Shown: positions 26,047 through 34,541 of the stretch, piece by piece
How positions within the stretch are numbered: position 1 is the stretch's first letter
Layout: each line of letters starts with the position of its first letter
Assembly: GCF_007066085.1 (NCBI RefSeq)
Contig: NZ_CP041405.1
Span: 5,217,001 to 5,281,000, forward strand
Direction of reading: 5' to 3'
Source of the DNA: Paenibacillus thiaminolyticus
Lineage (GTDB): Bacteria; Bacillota; Bacilli; Paenibacillales; Paenibacillaceae
DNA length: 64,000 bases
Notes under the pieces: generated by a model
What the model was told of the DNA's origin: nothing
What the model saw: only the letters and a program-made list of their open reading frames with translations
Database searches by the model: none
Translations under genes and position numbers: made by a program

Positions 26047-26889
26047 ATGAAAAAATGGACGTATGTATTGACGTTGATAGCGCTGATTGGCGTGCTCGCG
26101 GCTTGCGGCAGCAAGTCGTCGACCGGAACGGATACGGGTTCGTCGAACGCGGCGGGCGGAGAAGGCGGGACGGTGAAGCTGGTTGTTGGCGCATCGCCGG
26201 TGCCGCATGGCGAGATTCTGAACCATATTGCGCCGAAGCTGAAGGAGCAAGGCATTGAACTCGAGGTCAAAGAGTTCACGGACTATGTGCAGCCGAACGT
26301 GCAGGTGCACGAGAAGCAGCTGGATGCGAACTTCTTCCAGCACAAGCCGTACATGGACAATGAAGTGACGGAAAAGGGCTATGATCTTGTAAGTGTCGGG
26401 AACGTGCATGTGGAGCCATTCGGCGGGTATTCGAAATCGATCAAATCGATCGATGAACTGAAGGATGGAGATACGGTATCGATTCCGAACGATCCAACCA
26501 ATGGCGGGCGCTCGCTCCTTCTGTTGGAGAAGCAAGGTCTGATCAAGTTGAAGGAAGACGCTGGCCTGAACGCCGGTGTGAAGGATATTATCGAAAATCC
26601 GAAAAATCTGAAATTCAAAGAGCTCGAAGCAGCCATGCTTCCTCGTACGCTGGATGAAGTCAACTTGGCGCTTATCAACACGAACTTTGCGCTGGAGGCC
26701 GGACTTAATCCGACGGAGGATGCCCTCTTCATCGAGGACAAGGATTCCCCGTATGCGAACATCCTGACAGCGCGGAGCGACAACAAAGACAGCGATGCGA
26801 TCCAGAAGCTGCTGGCTGCGCTGCAATCGGATGACGTGAAGCAGTTCATCAGCGAGAAATACGAAGGCTCCATCGTTCCAGCATTTTAA
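26047..26889 (+). CDS. metQ: Methionine-binding lipoprotein MetQ
   Basis: NlpA/MetQ-type binding protein of 280 residues. Lipobox VLAAC with Cys20, then a Ser/Thr/Gly linker, then KLVVGASPVPHGEIL, the family hallmark. GGGAGGAGAAGAG is upstream of ATG. The 137 bases separating it from metI include a 14-base palindrome (GCTCGGTACCGAGC, 25961-25974) that may tune relative expression. Confidence 0.95.
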   Translation: MKKWTYVLTLIALIGVLAACGSKSSTGTDTGSSNAAGGEGGTVKLVVGASPVPHGEILNHIAPKLKEQGIELEVKEFTDYVQPNVQVHEKQLDANFFQHKPYMDNEVTEKGYDLVSVGNVHVEPFGGYSKSIKSIDELKDGDTVSIPNDPTNGGRSLLLLEKQGLIKLKEDAGLNAGVKDIIENPKNLKFKELEAAMLPRTLDEVNLALINTNFALEAGLNPTEDALFIEDKDSPYANILTARSDNKDSDAIQKLLAALQSDDVKQFISEKYEGSIVPAF

Positions 26890-26916
26890 GAAGCGTTATC
26901 TTTGGTCTTCGAATGG

Positions 26917-26958
26917 CCCCCTTGCACGGCAGCATGTTTGCCATGCAAGGGGGTTTTT
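26917..26958 (+). terminator. Terminator of the metNIQ operon
   Basis: Ten-base stem CCCCCTTGCA/TGCAAGGGGG followed by TTTTT. Confidence 0.92.
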
Positions 26959-26960
26959 GC

Positions 26961-27197
26961 ATGCGTGCGGAAATGATCATGGGCGAGACGCCCCTCACGT
27001 TGTTGAAGACGGAAGCTTCATCGTTCCGGCCGGCCGCGGAGGCGGCATTCAATTTCTATGTGAAGGATGCGGAAGCCGCTCATCGGCACTTACAGGCTGC
27101 TGGAGTTGAGGTATCGGCGGTGGAGGAAGGAGAAGGCGTGCAGTGGTTTTTATTTCAAGATCATTGCGGCAATGCCCTGGAGGTATGCTCCTTCTAA
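26961..27197 (+). pseudogene. C-terminal fragment of a glyoxalase/VOC-family protein
   Basis: The 78 residues from the ATG at 26961 match only the second half of a VOC domain: AAFNFYVKDAEAAHRHLQAAGVEV and QDHCGNALEVCSF at the end. The usual N-terminal beta-alpha-beta half with its first metal ligand is missing, and the start sits directly on the T-run of the metQ terminator with no ribosome site. A 5'-truncated remnant is the simplest reading. If translated, it could not form a complete VOC fold. Confidence 0.55.
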
Positions 27198-27283
27198 GGC
27201 CGTGTGCTGCCTCGCCTCAAGTTGTTCTGCCCTGGCAAATCGCATATACTGAAGAGGAATGATGCGGAAGCCGGGAGGAGGAG

Positions 27284-28072
27284 ATGATGTTGGAACAGGA
27301 GCGCAGGATTGCGCTGATTACAGGCAGTGCCAAAGGGCTGGGGAAGATGTCCGCGCTCGCCTTGGCCGAAGCCGGACATGACATTATTCTGAATTACATG
27401 CATAGCGAAGGCGAGGCAACTGAGCTCCAACGCCGGATTGCTTCCATAGGAGTCCGCTGCTTGCTCGTGCAAGCCGACATCTCGAAGACGGAAGATGTCA
27501 AGCGTCTCGTCCATACGATGAATGAACGAATAGGCATGGCGGATATCGTCGTCAACAATGCCGGACCCTTCGTCCGGGAACGCCGCCTGTTCGCTGACTA
27601 TACCGAAGAGGAAATATTGTTCCTGCTGAACGGCAATCTGACCGGGGTCATGCTGCTCGATCATATGCTGCTCCCTTCCATGCGCCGGCGCGGGTGGGGG
27701 AGAATCATCCATTATGGATTCGGCCATGCGGGAGAAGCGCGTTCGTGGCCGCACCGTGCGGTATACGCCGCAGCCAAGGTCGGGCTCGTCTCTTTTACGA
27801 AGACGCTTGCTGTGGAGGAGGCCCCGTATGGCATTACGGTCAACATGATCTGCCCCGGAGATATTCGCGGCGACAACAAGGAGCGGCGCATCGACGAGGT
27901 GCAGGGCGTGAAGGATGAAGAGACGCCGCGCGGCCGCCCAGGCACGGGCGAGGATGTGACCCGGGTCATTCGCTTTCTGTGCGAGGAGCAATCGGATTTC
28001 TTCACGGGCAATATCATGAATGTATCGGGCGGACTCGACCCGATACGGGCCAATATCGGCAATCTTACGTGA
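27284..28072 (+). CDS. Short-chain dehydrogenase/reductase
   Basis: A 262-residue SDR with cofactor loop GSAKGLGK, NNAGPF and YAAAK. The usual catalytic Ser region (normally ISS) reads HYGFGHAGEA, so the Ser is not at its normal place; activity may be altered. GGGAGGAGG lies before ATG ATG (27284 or 27287). The end, FFTGNIMNVSGGLD, is family-typical. Substrate unknown; single gene before the CdaR regulator. Confidence 0.85.
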   Translation: MMLEQERRIALITGSAKGLGKMSALALAEAGHDIILNYMHSEGEATELQRRIASIGVRCLLVQADISKTEDVKRLVHTMNERIGMADIVVNNAGPFVRERRLFADYTEEEILFLLNGNLTGVMLLDHMLLPSMRRRGWGRIIHYGFGHAGEARSWPHRAVYAAAKVGLVSFTKTLAVEEAPYGITVNMICPGDIRGDNKERRIDEVQGVKDEETPRGRPGTGEDVTRVIRFLCEEQSDFFTGNIMNVSGGLDPIRANIGNLT

Positions 28073-28118
28073 TTCGGGGAACGAGAAACTCGGGCGTGCG
28101 GTTATAAAAGTTTATTTT

Positions 28119-28147
28119 TTGAACAACCTCTAGTAAGGGTGTATATT
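28119..28147 (+). promoter_or_regulatory. Promoter upstream of the CdaR-type regulator
   Basis: TTGAAC at 28119-28124, 17-base spacer, TATATT at 28142-28147. An intrinsic terminator follows only about 65 bases past the predicted start point. Confidence 0.6.
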
Positions 28148-28167
28148 ACGTTATGCTGGAGCTTAAT

Positions 28168-28224
28168 GCCCCTGTCCTGACAAGAGCGCGGTTCGCCGCG
28201 CTTGCCGGATGGAGGGCGTTTTTT
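28168..28224 (+). terminator. Leader terminator before the CdaR-type regulator
   Basis: GCCCCTGTCC pairs with GGATGGAGGGC around an inner hairpin (CAAGAGCGCGG with CCGCGCTTG), then six T. It lies between the promoter at 28119 and the gene at 28258; it may be an attenuator. Confidence 0.65.
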
Positions 28225-28257
28225 CATATCGCGTGAGATGAACAGGTGGTAGATCAG

Positions 28258-29424
28258 ATGAGCAGACTGACAAAAGAATTAGCGCAGGAAATTGTGACGA
28301 GGACGATGCAAGTGATTCACTATAACGTCAACGTCATGGATGAACGGGGACGGATTATCGGATCCGGAGACCGTTCGCGGATATATCAGAAGCATGAAGG
28401 GGCGGTCATTGCGATTGAGCGGAAGGGGCGCTTCGAGATAGACGAGGAGAGCGCGCGGAAGCTGCAAGGGGTGCTGCCCGGCACGAATCTTGCGATTCAG
28501 TTCCAGGGCGAAGTCGTGGGCGTGATCGGCATTACCGGCGATCCGAACGAGGTGACCAAGTACGGCGAGCTAGTGAAAATGACGGCAGAAATGTATCTGG
28601 AGCAAGCCGATCTTCTGGAAAAGGCCCAGTGGGACAAGCGGATGAAGGAGGATTTCCTGCTGTCCGTCATTCACGCGGACGGTAAGGATAACGATATGCT
28701 GCGCCTCCAGGCGGAACGGATCGGCTTCAATCCGGAGCGGTCGCGGGTCGCGTGCATTATGGAGCTGACAGGGGCGGAGAACGCGGATGCGCTGCCTACG
28801 CTCAAGCGAGTGGTCGAGCTGCTGGAGGGGCGGCCCGCCATCGACCTGATCGCCATCCGCAATACGCGCCAGATCGTGCTGTTCAAGCCGCATCTGCATC
28901 CGCGCGAGCCGGGTGCCGATATATGCGAAGGCATCGGCCGCATCCGCAGGCTGCTGGAGGAGAAGCAGATTGCGCCCCTCCGGATCGCCGTCGGCAAGGC
29001 GTATTCCGGCATCGGCGGCTTAATCGCGTCATACCGTTCCGCGCAGGATACGATGCGTGCGGGCCAGGCGATTTTCCCGGAGCAGCCGGTATATTATAGC
29101 GAAGACATGCCGAATGAGACAGCGGCGGCCAATGTCAAGCCATCTTGGATAGGGGAAGAGCTGCAGCGGCTATGGCAGCGGTTCGCGCAGGAGGACAAGA
29201 GCGGGGAGCTGCAGCAGACGCTGCAGGCTTATTATGAGGAGAACGGCGAACAGCGGCGCATTGCGGAGCGTTTGGCGATTCACCGGAATACGCTTCGTTA
29301 CCGTCTGCAGCGCATTCATGAAGCGACCGGCAAGGACCCGAAGCATTTTCGCGACTTATATACGCTGATGACGGCCCGCTGGTTAAGCGCGCTAGGGGAC
29401 AAGGAGAACGAGAGCAGCGTCTGA
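28258..29424 (+). CDS. CdaR-family (sugar diacid/glycerate) transcriptional regulator
   Basis: A 388-residue regulator with an N-terminal diacid-recognition domain (LTKELAQEIVTRTMQVIHYNVNVMD to about 140), a central GGDEF-like segment, and a C-terminal PucR-type helix-turn-helix (QRRIAERLAIHRNTLRYRLQRI, about 343-365). ATG at 28258 lies 9 bases after AGGTGG; a GTG at 28246 is an alternative. The following permease and glycerate kinase are its likely targets, as for CdaR relatives known to control glycerate or glucarate use. Confidence 0.9.
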   Translation: MSRLTKELAQEIVTRTMQVIHYNVNVMDERGRIIGSGDRSRIYQKHEGAVIAIERKGRFEIDEESARKLQGVLPGTNLAIQFQGEVVGVIGITGDPNEVTKYGELVKMTAEMYLEQADLLEKAQWDKRMKEDFLLSVIHADGKDNDMLRLQAERIGFNPERSRVACIMELTGAENADALPTLKRVVELLEGRPAIDLIAIRNTRQIVLFKPHLHPREPGADICEGIGRIRRLLEEKQIAPLRIAVGKAYSGIGGLIASYRSAQDTMRAGQAIFPEQPVYYSEDMPNETAAANVKPSWIGEELQRLWQRFAQEDKSGELQQTLQAYYEENGEQRRIAERLAIHRNTLRYRLQRIHEATGKDPKHFRDLYTLMTARWLSALGDKENESSV

Positions 29425-29470
29425 GCGGGCCCGCATCTGTTGTGCATTTGAACAAAAAACATGCTCAATA

Positions 29471-29513
29471 AAGCGCTGTATTTCATTTTTATGCATGATG
29501 AAGCGCTTACACA
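29471..29513 (+). promoter_or_regulatory. Pair of AAGCGCT sites before the permease; one cre-like
   Basis: AAGCGCT occurs at 29471 and 29501, 30 bases (about three turns) apart. The second lies in GAAGCGCTTACA, matching the core of the CcpA cre consensus (11 of 14). Either CcpA or the adjacent CdaR-type protein could bind. Confidence 0.45.
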
Positions 29514-29569
29514 TTACAGGTACAGTAATAGTACAAGGAATTGATATAACACCTTAGGGGGAGTACACT

Positions 29570-30838
29570 ATGGACGTATCTGTAACTGTGCTCGGTGCTT
29601 TGACGGCATTGGTCGTAGCCATTGTACTAATATTGCGTAAAGTTCCTCCGGCGTACGGCATGATGATTGGCGCGCTGGCCGGCGGGATTGTCGGCGGGAT
29701 CGGGCTGGTCGATTCCGTGAACCTGATGATGGATGGCGCGAAGGGCATGATACCGGCCGTGCTGCGCATCCTGGCTGCCGGTGTACTGGCCGGCGTCCTG
29801 ATTGAATCGGGCGGGGCCAAGACGATTGCCGAGACATTGGTCCGCAAGTTCGGCGAGACGCGCGCCTTGTTCGCGCTGGCGTTCGCGACGATGGTGCTGA
29901 CGGCGGTCGGCGTCTTCATCGACGTCGCGGTCATCACGGTGGCGCCGATTGCGCTCGCGATTGCGCAGCGCGCCGGCTTGTCCCGCATGGCGATTCTCCT
30001 CGCCATGATCGGCGGCGGCAAGGCCGGCAACATTATGTCGCCGAATCCGAACGCCATCTCGGCGGCGGAGGCATTCAACATTCCGCTGACATCGATGATG
30101 ATGGCGGGAATTATACCGGCTCTGTTCGGGCTTTTTGCCACTTATCTGATTGCCAAGCGGCTGACGAAGAAGGGCACGATGATTGCCGCTGAAGAAAGCG
30201 TTGACAATGGCGAGCAGCAGCTTCCAAGCTTCCTGGCAGCCACGATGGCGCCGCTCACGGCGATTGTGCTGCTGGCGCTGCGCCCGCTGGCCGGCATCGT
30301 CATCGACCCGATTATCGCATTGCCTGCCGGGGGCCTCGTTGGCGCCTTGTGCATGGGACGCATCAAGCACATCAATCAATATGCGATATCGGGCCTCGGT
30401 AAAATGACGGGCGTGGCGGTTATGCTGCTCGGCACGGGAACGTTGGCAGGCATTATATCGAACTCGCAATTGAAAAATGTCATCATCGACAGCCTGGCCT
30501 CTTCCGGCCTGCCGGCTTACTTGCTGGCCCCGATAAGCGGCGCGTTCATGTCCTTGGCCACCGCTTCGACGACGGCAGGCACGGCGGTCGCAAGCTCGGT
30601 GTTCGGCTCGACGATTATGGAGCTTGGCGTCGCTTCGCTGGGCGCTGCGGCGATGATTCATGCCGGTGCGACCGTCTTCGACCATATGCCGCACGGCAGC
30701 TTCTTCCACGCGACGGGCGGAAGCGTTAACATGGCGATGAAGGAACGGCTGCGTCTCATTCCGTATGAGACTCTGATCGGCCTTGTCCTGGCTATCGTCT
30801 CGACATTGGTGTTCGGCGTATTCGGCTGGTTCCTCTAA
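29570..30838 (+). CDS. GntP-family permease (gluconate/glycerate type)
   Basis: A 422-residue transporter with about 12 hydrophobic helices. GntP features: ALAGGIVGGIGLVDSVNLMM, AMIGGGKAGNIMSPNPNAI and ASTTAGTAVASSVFG. GGGGGAG lies 7 bases before ATG. Placed between a CdaR-type regulator and glycerate kinase, so glycerate is the likely substrate; gluconate or another hydroxy acid is possible. Confidence 0.88.
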   Translation: MDVSVTVLGALTALVVAIVLILRKVPPAYGMMIGALAGGIVGGIGLVDSVNLMMDGAKGMIPAVLRILAAGVLAGVLIESGGAKTIAETLVRKFGETRALFALAFATMVLTAVGVFIDVAVITVAPIALAIAQRAGLSRMAILLAMIGGGKAGNIMSPNPNAISAAEAFNIPLTSMMMAGIIPALFGLFATYLIAKRLTKKGTMIAAEESVDNGEQQLPSFLAATMAPLTAIVLLALRPLAGIVIDPIIALPAGGLVGALCMGRIKHINQYAISGLGKMTGVAVMLLGTGTLAGIISNSQLKNVIIDSLASSGLPAYLLAPISGAFMSLATASTTAGTAVASSVFGSTIMELGVASLGAAAMIHAGATVFDHMPHGSFFHATGGSVNMAMKERLRLIPYETLIGLVLAIVSTLVFGVFGWFL

Positions 30839-30901
30839 CCCGGGATGGCAACGGGGAGCAGTGACCGAAGGTTAAGGTTTGATGGAGAGGGAGTGGAGAG
30901 A

Positions 30902-32047
30902 ATGAAGGTTGTAATTGCTCCAGACTCATTTAAAGAGAGCTTGTCCGCACTGGAGGCATGTCACGCGATAGAGAAAGGATGGCTCCATGTCTATCCCGAA
31001 GCGGAGATCATACATGTGCCGATGGCTGACGGCGGGGAGGGCACGGTGCAGTCCTTGGTCGATGCGACGGGCGGACGCTTGATTCACCGCGAAGTGACGG
31101 GACCGCTCGGCACGCCCGTAACCGCGTTCTACGGCTTGCTTGGCGACGGAAAGACGGCGGTGATCGAGATGGCCGCCGCCTCGGGTCTTGCGCTTGTGCC
31201 GCCAGCCCAGCGCAATCCGCTTGCAACGACGACGCGCGGCACCGGTGAGCTGATTATGTCGGCGTTGGACGAAGGCGTCAGCACGATCATTCTCGGGCTG
31301 GGCGGCAGCGCCACGAACGACGGCGGCGCGGGCATGGCGCAGGCGCTCGGCGTGCGGCTGCTTGATGCCAGCGGGGCGGAGATCGGCTATGGCGGCGGAG
31401 CATTGCACCGCATCGCCCGCATCGACGTGAGCGGAGCCGATCCGCGGCTGAGGGACGTTGCCTTCGTAGCTGCATGCGATGTGGACAACCCGCTAACCGG
31501 AGAGCGGGGGGCGTCGGCCGTATTCGGCCCTCAGAAAGGCGCCGGGCCGGACATGGTGCGGCAGCTTGACGGCAATCTCGCCCATTATGCGGCGATGATT
31601 AAGGCCTGCTTGGGCCGCGACGTAGAGGGGATTCCCGGCGCCGGCGCAGCCGGAGGGCTCGGCGCGGGCGTGCTCGCCTTTTTGGACGCCGAGCTGAAGC
31701 GGGGCGTCGATATCGTCATCGAAGCGACCGGACTCGCTTCGCATGTGAAGGATGCGGATCTCGTCATTACGGGGGAAGGCCGCATCGACAGCCAGACGAT
31801 TTACGGCAAGACGCCGATGGGCGTGGCCAACACGGCCAAGCGCTATGGCGTGCCGGTTATCGGCATCGCGGGCTCGCTGGCGGACGGGCATGAAGTGGTT
31901 CATGAGCACGGCATCGATATGGTGTTCACGATCGTGCCCGGTGTATGCAGCCTGGACGAGGCGATGAGCCAAGCCGCTGCCAATATGGAGCGCACGGCGC
32001 GCAACATTGCGAAGACGTTGCAATGCGGCAGCAATTTGGGGAAATAA
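30902..32047 (+). CDS. glxK: Glycerate kinase
   Basis: Phosphorylates glycerate to a phosphoglycerate for entry to glycolysis. A 381-residue GckA/GlxK/GarK family protein: starts MKVVIAPDSFKESLSA, has MADGGEGTV, GLGGSATNDGGAGMAQALG and VITGEGRIDSQT. ATG at 30902 is preceded by GGGAGTGGAGAG; upstream frame to 30845 lacks a ribosome site. Likely co-transcribed with the permease. No gcl or tartronate-semialdehyde reductase is present nearby. Confidence 0.93.
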   Translation: MKVVIAPDSFKESLSALEACHAIEKGWLHVYPEAEIIHVPMADGGEGTVQSLVDATGGRLIHREVTGPLGTPVTAFYGLLGDGKTAVIEMAAASGLALVPPAQRNPLATTTRGTGELIMSALDEGVSTIILGLGGSATNDGGAGMAQALGVRLLDASGAEIGYGGGALHRIARIDVSGADPRLRDVAFVAACDVDNPLTGERGASAVFGPQKGAGPDMVRQLDGNLAHYAAMIKACLGRDVEGIPGAGAAGGLGAGVLAFLDAELKRGVDIVIEATGLASHVKDADLVITGEGRIDSQTIYGKTPMGVANTAKRYGVPVIGIAGSLADGHEVVHEHGIDMVFTIVPGVCSLDEAMSQAAANMERTARNIAKTLQCGSNLGK

Positions 32048-32061
32048 GTCAAGTAGTATAG

Positions 32062-32100
32062 GGCGGACGCTTTCTTGTTGGAAGGCGCCGCCTCTTTTTA
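32062..32100 (+). terminator. Weak terminator of the glycerate operon
   Basis: GGCGGACGC with GCGCCGCC around a T-rich loop, then CTCTTTTT. Confidence 0.45.
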
Positions 32101-32164
32101 TGTCGTGACATTCACAAAAAATTCATCTTGCCTATGTCAATGAGTGAAGAATTGCATGCTGACA

Positions 32165-32173
32165 TGCTATACT
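32165..32173 (+). promoter_or_regulatory. Extended -10 promoter of the PucR-type gene
   Basis: TGCTATACT fits the TG-N-TATAAT extended -10 form. No good -35 element is seen, so an activator may be needed. It lies 26 bases before the TTG at 32200. Confidence 0.5.
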
Positions 32174-32199
32174 GTTAAGTGTAGCAAGGAAATACGGTA

Positions 32200-33945
32200 T
32201 TGTCTTTTCTTTGCTCGACGAATCTACCTCTACACCGAGAGGAGGGGGACACCATAGAATTCAGGGTAAAGGATTTGTTACAGATCGACACATTGAAGCA
32301 AGCGTTCGTCGTCAGCGGCAAACAGGGTCTGAACAACCTTGTTCGCGGTGTCACTATTATTGAAGCGCCGGATATCGCGGAGTGGATTAACGGGGGAGAA
32401 ATGCTCCTGACCAGTCTGTACCCGCTGCAATCTTTCGATTATAGTGAACAGCAGATCTTCATGGCGCAGCTTGCTGATAAAAAAGTAAGCGCTCTCGTTA
32501 TCAAGACGGGACGATTTGTTCATGATATTCCATCCGGACTCATTGAAGCATCAGAGAGGCTTCATCTGCCTATCATCCAAATTCCGAAGCAAGTTCCTTA
32601 TCGTGAAATTATGTATCCGGTGATGGAATTACTTTTTAACAAACAAGTGGTAAAGCTCAAATATTTCAAAGAAGTCCATGACCGATTTATCGCGCTTACG
32701 CTTGCCAATAAAGGCGCAGAAAATATTATCATGTCTTTGAAAAAACTGATTGGCAATCCTGTTACTTTATATGACCGGAACTTTTATCCGATATCGGCGA
32801 CCGACCCGGATCTGGTGCAGTTTGAGGTGCTGGAGCACGAGGAAGTGGATGGTGCCCGCATCGATACGGAATTTGCATGTTTTCGGCAGCGCGTGCTTTA
32901 CCCGGAATGGGGCGGCCGAACGTGCGAGCATCTTGTTGTTCCGGTAGAAACAGTAAATCATATCAAAATCCATCTCGTTATCCATGAGACGCGCAAAACT
33001 GTGGAAGCACTGGATTTCATTGCCATTGAAAACGCGGCTACCTCCTTATCGCTCGATCTCGTCAAGCAATATGCCGTAGCCGAAGTGGAGATGAAATTCA
33101 AAGACGACTTAATCGATGATCTGCTTAACGCCAAGATCGAATCGCTGCAGAGTGTGTACCAGAGGGCCAATTTGATTGGTTGGGATTTGAACAAGACCTA
33201 TGTTGTCGTGCTGTTCCGGCTGCAGATTGTGGATGGTTACGATGAGAGCGAACTGGATCTGTACAGTCTTCATAACCCATATCAGCGCTTGCTGTATGAT
33301 ATCATTCAACGCCAGCTTCCGGAAGGAACCATCCGTATCCGTAACGATCAGCTCGTTGTACTGTGGGGAATCGAGACTCCTCCAGCTGATAAAATGGCCT
33401 CCTTGCGCATGATAAAGGCGGCAGCGAGGAACATTCAGCACACATTTTGCAAACGAATTCAAAGCATCGATCTGCAGGTAGGCATCGGGAACGCGGCCCA
33501 TTCGATATCAGAGCTGCCCCGCAGCTATAAGGAAGCGCAAGATGCATTGCACCTTGGGACATTGATTAATGGCAATTCCGCGATCTCTGCCTTTTCGGAT
33601 TTGGGCATATACCGCTTGCTCTGTCAAATCGAAGATGCCGACGAACTCGCAAAGTTCCTCCCGCTATCATTAAAAAAATTGCTCGTCTATAAACAGCCGA
33701 ACCGGGATGATTTAATCAAAACGCTGCAGACGTTTTTGCAGCACCATCAAAATGCCGCCAAAACCGCCGAAGAACTTTACGTCCACTATAAGACCGTGAC
33801 CTACCGGATTGAACGAATCAAAGAAATTACCGGCATGGATATGGATGACCCGGATGAGATGCTGTCGGTCCAAGTCGGATTGAAAATTCTCGTCTTGCTC
33901 GAGGATCATCCCGTCGCGTCGCAACCAGAGCTTGTGGGCGTGTAA
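32200..33945 (+). CDS. PucR-family transcriptional regulator
   Basis: Probable activator of purine/ureide breakdown genes. The PucR N-terminal domain starts at FRVKDLLQIDTLKQAFVVSG (about residues 25-145). The C-terminal helix-turn-helix (AKTAEELYVHYKTVTYRIERI) lies near 535. Start is uncertain: TTG at 32200 gives 581 residues and a 24-residue extension not typical of the family. The best ribosome site, GAGAGGAGGGGG (about 32237-32249), lies just before an ATA at 32256 that begins IEFRVKDLL. It stands upstream of the allantoate operon, from which repeat locus B separates it. Confidence 0.9.
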   Translation: MSFLCSTNLPLHREEGDTIEFRVKDLLQIDTLKQAFVVSGKQGLNNLVRGVTIIEAPDIAEWINGGEMLLTSLYPLQSFDYSEQQIFMAQLADKKVSALVIKTGRFVHDIPSGLIEASERLHLPIIQIPKQVPYREIMYPVMELLFNKQVVKLKYFKEVHDRFIALTLANKGAENIIMSLKKLIGNPVTLYDRNFYPISATDPDLVQFEVLEHEEVDGARIDTEFACFRQRVLYPEWGGRTCEHLVVPVETVNHIKIHLVIHETRKTVEALDFIAIENAATSLSLDLVKQYAVAEVEMKFKDDLIDDLLNAKIESLQSVYQRANLIGWDLNKTYVVVLFRLQIVDGYDESELDLYSLHNPYQRLLYDIIQRQLPEGTIRIRNDQLVVLWGIETPPADKMASLRMIKAAARNIQHTFCKRIQSIDLQVGIGNAAHSISELPRSYKEAQDALHLGTLINGNSAISAFSDLGIYRLLCQIEDADELAKFLPLSLKKLLVYKQPNRDDLIKTLQTFLQHHQNAAKTAEELYVHYKTVTYRIERIKEITGMDMDDPDEMLSVQVGLKILVLLEDHPVASQPELVGV

Positions 33946-33976
33946 CCAAGACAGAATAAAGCCTTCACCATCCAGG

Positions 33977-34022
33977 CTCCGCTTACTGAGAGGAACAAAG
34001 CTCTCTGCAAGCGGAGTTTTTT
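33977..34022 (+). terminator. Terminator of the PucR-type gene
   Basis: CTCCGCTT (33977-33984) with AAGCGGAG (34009-34016), inner GAGAG/CTCTC, then six T. Confidence 0.92.
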
Positions 34023-34049
34023 GGCATATCAAAACTAGAGAATCTCATA

Positions 34050-34405
34050 TATGCGACACCTCTTATAAACAATCTCCCATCAAGTCAGGAAGGCGAATAT
34101 GTGCGGAATTCCTTATGACCCGTCTCCCATCGGTTCAGGAAAGCGAATATGTGCGGAGTTCCTTATGACCCGTCTCCCATCGGTTCAGGAAAGCGAATAC
34201 GTGCGGAGTTCCTTATGACCAATCTCCCATCGGTTTAGGAAAGCGAATACGTGCGGAGTTCCTTATGCTCAATATCCCATCGAGTCAGGAAAGCGAATAT
34301 GTGCGAAATTCCTTATGACCAATCTCCCATCAAGTCAGGAAAGCGAATATGTGCGGAGTAGCTTATTAGCCATCTCCCCAGGGCTGAGGAAGCATCTGTG
34401 TGCCC
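34050..34405. repeat. Tandem array B1, about seven 50-bp units
   Basis: CTTATGACC-like markers begin at 34112, 34162, 34212, 34262, 34312 and 34362, exactly 50 bases apart, with decayed copies at both ends. Unit parts: CTTATGACCAATCTCCCATC, AAGTCAGGAAAGCG and AATATGTGCGGAGTT. It aligns with array A1 (shared CTTATG, CCCAT, GTCAGG, TATGTGCGG). No gene inside. Confidence 0.92.
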
Positions 34406-34541
34406 ACTTAATATGCACTATCCCTAGCAATCAGAACCAAGTTTTTCACGTATGACTTTGGTTTCCCTTCTAGATAGTGAGCTATTGCCCAGTGGTCTAT
34501 GGACAGTTTCCATATTTCAAAACATTGGTCAAGTAGGTTAA

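Noticed and set aside
26913..26960. Longer start for the VOC fragment
   Set aside because: These codons lie in the metQ terminator hairpin and do not extend the VOC fold.
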